Origin: Bacillota bacterium
GTDB lineage: Bacteria > Bacillota > Clostridia > Clostridiales > Clostridiaceae
NCBI GenBank assembly: GCA_030706015.1
Contig: JAUZPI010000005.1
Span: 41,944-105,943, forward strand
Direction of reading: 5' to 3'
DNA: 64,000 bases
Shown: positions 61,155 through 64,000 of the stretch, one piece after another
How the letters are laid out: the number at the start of each line of letters is the position of its first letter
Numbering within the stretch: position 1 is the first letter of the stretch
Made by a program: the position numbers and the translations under genes
Notes under the pieces: model-generated
The model's input: the letters and a program-made list of their open reading frames with translations, nothing else
Told to the model about the DNA's origin: nothing
The model's database searches: none

Positions 61155-61242
61155 ATCTCTCTCGACCTCAGGTACACAAATTTCCCCTCCCGATCCTCAG
61201 ATCGAGCTTTCATTCACTAACTTATATGGGGAATATAATGGT
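61155..61242 (+). repeat. Dispersed hairpin repeat, family 1: one full unit plus a truncated one
   Basis: A broken half-unit (CTCGACCTCAGG at about 61161-61172) is followed by a complete unit with hairpin CGATCCTCAGATCG (61191-61204), then CATTCACTAACTTATATGGGGAATA. The hairpin stem differs again from the other copies but remains paired. The rest of the gap to 61470 is AT-rich, with a short open frame (61226-61414) that starts in the repeat and looks spurious. Confidence 0.75.
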
Positions 61243-61470
61243 TAATAGTTCTAGATATTTATTAAGATATCAGTATTTATCACTCCCTCAACTTAACAAC
61301 TATATATTAAGTGAAAATATTAAAACTCATTTACTCTATTATTCTCAAATAAATGAAATTTATAATTGTATAAAATATATTGTTTTGAAAAAAATAAAAT
61401 ATATTAACACATAAAGAAAGGATGTGAGAAAACCTGGTTATATTAATTATTTTTAATCAGGTTTATTATC

Positions 61471-61947
61471 TTGAACAAAAAGATGAGCCTTATTATGTTC
61501 AGTGGTGATTATGATAAAGCATTGGCAGCTTTAATACTTGCTAATACAGCAAGAGAAATAGACCTAGATGTGGGCATGTTTTTTGCATTTTGGGGATTAT
61601 CTCTTGTTAAAGATCCACAAAGAATGGGATTAGAGCACAAAAATATCTATGAAAAAGTATTTACCATGATGACTCCCAAAGGACCTAATGAACTTCCTTT
61701 ATCAAAAATGAATTTTGCAGGCATTGGAAAAAAGATGCTCTTAGAGATGATGGAAGAAGATAAAACTCCTACTCTTGAAGATTTCCTGCGAGGTGCCAGA
61801 AAAAAAGGTGTGAAATTTTATGGGTGTAAGCTGTCTATAGAAGTAATGGGACTGCAAAAGGAAGAATTTATACCTGAGCTTGAAATAATAGAAGCCAAGG
61901 ATTATTTAAGGGACGCTTTAGAATCCGATATACAATTATTTATATAA
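61471..61947 (+). CDS. DsrE/DsrF/DrsH-like family protein
   Basis: This 158-residue protein starts KKMSLIMFSGDYDKALAALILANTARE and has MFFAFWGLSLVK and VKFYGCKLSIEVMGL with a conserved Cys. This is the pattern of DsrE-like sulfur-relay or small disulfide-redox proteins found in many anaerobes. The start is TTG 61471 or ATG 61483. Upstream, AAAGGAT and a 10-codon mini-ORF (GTG at 61422, MRKPGYINYF) overlap an AACCTG/CAGGTT hairpin (61433-61463), an arrangement that might regulate translation. Function inferred only at family level. Confidence 0.78.
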   Translation: MNKKMSLIMFSGDYDKALAALILANTAREIDLDVGMFFAFWGLSLVKDPQRMGLEHKNIYEKVFTMMTPKGPNELPLSKMNFAGIGKKMLLEMMEEDKTPTLEDFLRGARKKGVKFYGCKLSIEVMGLQKEEFIPELEIIEAKDYLRDALESDIQLFI

Positions 61948-62058
61948 ACAGAGTTCTTAGCGTCAAAGACGCTTAGAAATCGTTATTCAGGGGCGTAGCG
62001 GCCGTTATCTCCCGCTTGTAGAAGCGGGAGTATTACGGACGGTAGCCATCGGATAAAT
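61948..62058 (-). repeat. Dispersed structured repeat, family 2, copy 2
   Basis: The reverse complement of the 1145-1306 repeat. On the minus strand it has the hairpin with CTCCCGCTT/AAGCGGGAG flanked by CCGT/ACGG, then ATAACGATTTCT, a single AAGCGTC/GACGCT hairpin and AAGAACTCTGT. The DsrE-like gene stops directly at its edge, as the LysM gene starts directly at the edge of copy 1. Confidence 0.75.
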
Positions 62059-62066
62059 TATTATCT

Positions 62067-62106
62067 ATCCATTGTAAAAAAAGTACATTATATCTGAGCA
62101 ATGGAT
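62067..62106 (+). terminator. Probable terminator downstream of the DsrE-like gene
   Basis: Arms ATCCATTG/CAATGGAT (62067-62074, 62099-62106) with a long loop, followed by ATTTTTATTTCTT. Confidence 0.6.
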
Positions 62107-62212
62107 ATTTTTATTTCTTAAAATCCCTTATTTTCACTAGAATTAAAGATAGGAAAATGAGTAAACCTAATGATGTAATTTATTTAGATTTTTCAAGGAA
62201 GCAGGTGTTCAA

Positions 62213-63193
62213 ATGGCTAAACAACAGATAGAATTAGACTTGTTAATTATTGGCGCTGGCCCTGCTGGACTTACTGCAGCCATATATGCAACTCGTTCCA
62301 AATTAAATGCAGTGATTTTAGAAGAAGAGCTTGTTGGAGGACAGATAAGAGGAAGCTACAGTATTGAAAACTATCCTGGCTTTGAAAGTATTTCAGGTGC
62401 TGATTTATCTGATAAAATACAGGCCCATGCAGTAAGCCTAGGAGCACAAATAAATGATTTAGGTAAAATTGTTTCACTAAGCCTCTCAAATGAAGAAAAA
62501 ATAATTGAAACTGATGATGTTATATATAGACCAAAGGCAGTAATAATTGCAACTGGTGCCACACCAAGAAGATTACCCGTTCCGGAGGAAGCTAACCTAC
62601 ATGGTAAAGCAATACATTACTGTGAATTATGCGATGGCCCTTTATACGGAAATAAAGATTTAGTTGTAGTTGGTGGAGGCAATTCAGCCTTACAAGCTGC
62701 AATATTTCTTACTAAATATGCTAGAAACATAACTATAATTCATCAATTTGATTATTTTCAAGGTGCAAAAGCCACCCAAGAACAATTACATCAAAATAAA
62801 AATGTTAATACAATCTGGAACTCAGAGATACGTCATGTGATTGGAGAAAAAGCTATTGAAAAAATCATTGTTGAAAATGTAAAGACCAAAGAAACATCAG
62901 AAATTAAAGCTGATGGTATATTTGCATATATAGGTTATGTTCCCAAAACTGATCTTTTTAAAGACAATATAAAACTAAACCAGTGGAGATATATAGAAAC
63001 AGATGAAAACATGGAAACTAATATTAAGGGTGTATTCGCAGCTGGTGATGTTAGATCAAAAACTTTTAGACAAATAACCACAGCGGTTAATGACGGAACA
63101 ATAGCAGCCCTTGCCGCTGAAAAATATATATTAGAAAAAGGAGATGTGCAACATGGTGAAAGTATACTCAACCCCAACTTGTCCTTGGTGTAA
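62213..63193 (+). CDS. Thioredoxin reductase-like FAD flavoprotein
   Basis: This 326-residue protein has the FAD motif LIIGAGPAGLTAAIYATRS, the redox-active HYCELCDG (CxxC, about residues 141-144), the NAD(P) motif VVVGGGNSALQAA and the C-terminal GVFAAGDVRSKTFRQI. The second nucleotide motif lacks the usual HRRxxFRA arginines (it reads IHQFDYFQGAK), which argues for NADH or another donor. Together with the overlapping glutaredoxin-like gene it recalls the Cp34/Cp9 disulfide reductase pair of C. pasteurianum. AGGAAGCAGGTG precedes the ATG. Confidence 0.9.
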   Translation: MAKQQIELDLLIIGAGPAGLTAAIYATRSKLNAVILEEELVGGQIRGSYSIENYPGFESISGADLSDKIQAHAVSLGAQINDLGKIVSLSLSNEEKIIETDDVIYRPKAVIIATGATPRRLPVPEEANLHGKAIHYCELCDGPLYGNKDLVVVGGGNSALQAAIFLTKYARNITIIHQFDYFQGAKATQEQLHQNKNVNTIWNSEIRHVIGEKAIEKIIVENVKTKETSEIKADGIFAYIGYVPKTDLFKDNIKLNQWRYIETDENMETNIKGVFAAGDVRSKTFRQITTAVNDGTIAALAAEKYILEKGDVQHGESILNPNLSLV

Positions 63194-63392
63194 AAAAGTA
63201 AAAGACTATTTAAACTCTAAAAATGTGCCCTTTACGGATGTAAACGTAGCAGAAGATGCCGACCAAAGGAAAGAAATGATGGAATTATCCGGTCAAGGCG
63301 GAGTACCTGTAATTAATATATACGGGCATATAGTAGTTGGGTTTAATAAAGAGGAAATAGATAGACTAATAGTTGCAGAAAAAGTTCACTAA
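63153..63392 (+). CDS. Glutaredoxin-like protein with CPWC
   Basis: A 79-residue thioredoxin-fold protein: KVYSTPTCPWCKKVKDYL, VPVINIYGHIVVGF (cis-Pro) and a C-terminal helix. Clostridia of this group usually lack glutathione, so its reductant is presumably the preceding flavoprotein, with which it overlaps by 41 bp. ATG 63153 is 9 nt after GGAG; the ATG at 63144 lies on the site. A Cp9-like role is inferred. Confidence 0.9.
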   Translation: MVKVYSTPTCPWCKKVKDYLNSKNVPFTDVNVAEDADQRKEMMELSGQGGVPVINIYGHIVVGFNKEEIDRLIVAEKVH

Positions 63393-63487
63393 AATTACAA
63401 CTTTCGTATATTGAAAGCTTTCCAAAGCGGAGGTTTATATCCTGTTAACTGAAATGAAGGAGATAGGCACCTATAATATATTAGAAT

Positions 63488-63507
63488 GGCGTGTAGTATT
63501 ACACGCC
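63488..63507 (+). terminator. Terminator of the flavoprotein/glutaredoxin operon
   Basis: Perfect arms GGCGTGTA/TACACGCC (63488-63495, 63500-63507), 4-nt loop, followed by GTATTTATTTTATT. Confidence 0.75.
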
Positions 63508-63566
63508 GTATTTATTTTATTACTTAAACCTTTTACAATTTCTATATTTGCCAAAGATAAATGCTG

Positions 63567-63848
63567 TTATAAAATTTCAATTTCTATATTTTCTACTGAA
63601 GCATCAGTATTTTGTTCTATAAAATCAAGTACATTCTGAATACTGGAATTTGCATGTCTTGTATCATTACTTACGCAAGCAATCCCTATTACAATTGATT
63701 GATGATAATCTTGACTATCCACCTCGGCTATAGATATATTATATCTGTGTTTTACTTTATCTATAATGCTTTTTACTACCATCCTTTTTTCTTTCAGGGA
63801 GTGAACCCAATTTGCTGATAAATATATTTTACCTGTTCCAATTATCAT
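63567..63848 (-). CDS. DUF503 (YlxP-like) family protein
   Basis: This 93-residue protein starts MIIGTGKIYLSANWVHSLKEKRMVVKSIIDKVKHRYNISIAEVD (family landmark SLKEKR) and continues with SIVIGIACVSND and a C-terminal beta strand. It is YlxP-like: a small ferredoxin-fold protein often found near ribosome-maturation genes, function not settled. ATG 63848 has AGGTGAG 9 nt upstream; ATG 63857 is too close to it. It is alone here, with no terminator that I can support. Confidence 0.88.
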   Translation of the reverse strand: MIIGTGKIYLSANWVHSLKEKRMVVKSIIDKVKHRYNISIAEVDSQDYHQSIVIGIACVSNDTRHANSSIQNVLDFIEQNTDASVENIEIEIL

Positions 63849-63887
63849 TTTAAACATCTCACCTCTTTACGTTATTATTCCTAAAAA

Positions 63888-64000
63888 TGGGGCTGTCGCA
63901 CTAAAAATTAGTGCGGCAGCTTTTTTGCCTAAAAAAATAAATCTCCCACTCGGAAGAGTGAAAGATTTATAGTAAAATTAATATATGGCAAAATACATTA
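63888..64000 (+). mobile_element. Left end of a probable insertion sequence (IS1182-like), cut by the window edge
   Basis: GGGGCTGTCGCACTAA and TTAGTGCGGCAGC form a strong hairpin (63891-63920) followed by TTTTTT, which would both terminate inward transcription and act as an IS end. About 65 bp later an ATG at 63985 opens MAKYI and runs off the window. Short hairpin ends of GGGCTGTCGCACT type followed by a transposase gene are characteristic of IS1182-family elements in Firmicutes. The transposase itself is not visible, so the call is tentative. Confidence 0.5.
63891..63920 (+). terminator. Strong hairpin with T tail at the IS end
   Basis: GCTGTCGCACTAA pairs with TTAGTGCGGCAGC with one G-T wobble; six Ts follow. 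It would shield the element from outside transcription. Confidence 0.8.

Noticed and set aside
61226..61414. 62-codon plus-strand open frame
   Set aside because: It begins inside the family-1 repeat, is very AT-rich with no ribosome site, and encodes no recognisable protein.
63454..63639. 61-codon open frame after the glutaredoxin-like gene
   Set aside because: It contains the GGCGTGTA/TACACGCC terminator and overlaps the DUF503 gene on the other strand.
1..64000. tRNA, rRNA and CRISPR arrays
   Set aside because: I looked for cloverleaf-like T-loops (GGTTCGAATCC type), rRNA landmarks and regularly spaced identical repeats and saw none. The family-1 repeats are only dimers with differing hairpins.

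Overview
The window is AT-rich chromosomal DNA of an anaerobic, spore-forming Firmicute, most likely Clostridium sensu stricto (cluster I). The reasons are a GerA-type germination gene, Veg, YabG, a SPOCS/LysM spore protein and a CotS cluster, pyruvate:ferredoxin oxidoreductase, CO dehydrogenase, a 2Fe-2S ferredoxin very close to the C. pasteurianum type, an agr quorum-sensing locus, and clostridial DUF families (DUF3189, DUF3787, DUF3793). The species cannot be fixed from sequence alone. I saw no rRNA, tRNA, CRISPR array or prophage structural genes.

Layout. 1-6.3 kb: 5' part of a gerAA-like gene, ispE, a DUF3794/LysM protein, veg and yabG. 6.4-14.4 kb: a spore-coat cluster of three CotS-type kinase homologues, a CotS relative that has lost its catalytic residues, a lysine-rich coiled-coil protein, two GT4 glycosyltransferases and a sugar-binding lipoprotein. 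14.6-21 kb: a radical SAM protein, the nickel-pincer cofactor genes larC-larE-larB, and a chemoreceptor with a sigma-D type promoter. 21.2-24.7 kb: a stand-alone structured RNA of about 190 nt, then agrB-agrD facing agrA-agrC. 25-26.2 kb: a 2Fe-2S ferredoxin and an AnfO-like protein.

26.5-47.3 kb holds the most unusual structure. One mannose-1-phosphate guanylyltransferase gene (manC-like) is cut into three in-order, in-frame pieces by two intervening DNA segments of 5,919 bp and 13,844 bp. Each segment carries its own large serine recombinase plus a small overlapping upstream ORF. Each is bounded by a short direct repeat that lies in the same codon phase in both flanking gene pieces, with imperfect inverted repeats just inside. 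Joining the pieces at the repeats gives a complete protein of 356 residues. This is the layout of sigK-skin-type developmental excision, but the segments carry metabolic genes (pyruvate carboxylase; CO dehydrogenase, PFOR, FabV, a MATE transporter, cell-wall enzymes) instead of phage genes. Sequences matching the sigma-K consensus precede manC and the second recombinase operon. The same motif precedes yabG and a cotS operon.

47.4-58.9 kb: a small membrane protein, 3-methyladenine DNA glycosylase, a DUF2334 lipoprotein, then the aromatic amino-acid pathway (aroF-tyrA-aroB-aroA-aroC, and pheA-aroE-aroK-aroQ). The first unit is preceded by a 48-codon leader peptide very rich in Tyr and Phe, and by an attenuator. 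59-64 kb: a class-V aminotransferase, DUF3793, DsrE-like, a thioredoxin-reductase-like/glutaredoxin-like pair, DUF503, and the start of a probable insertion sequence. Two families of dispersed structured repeats occur at 1.15, 4.7, 26.4, 61.2 and 61.95 kb.
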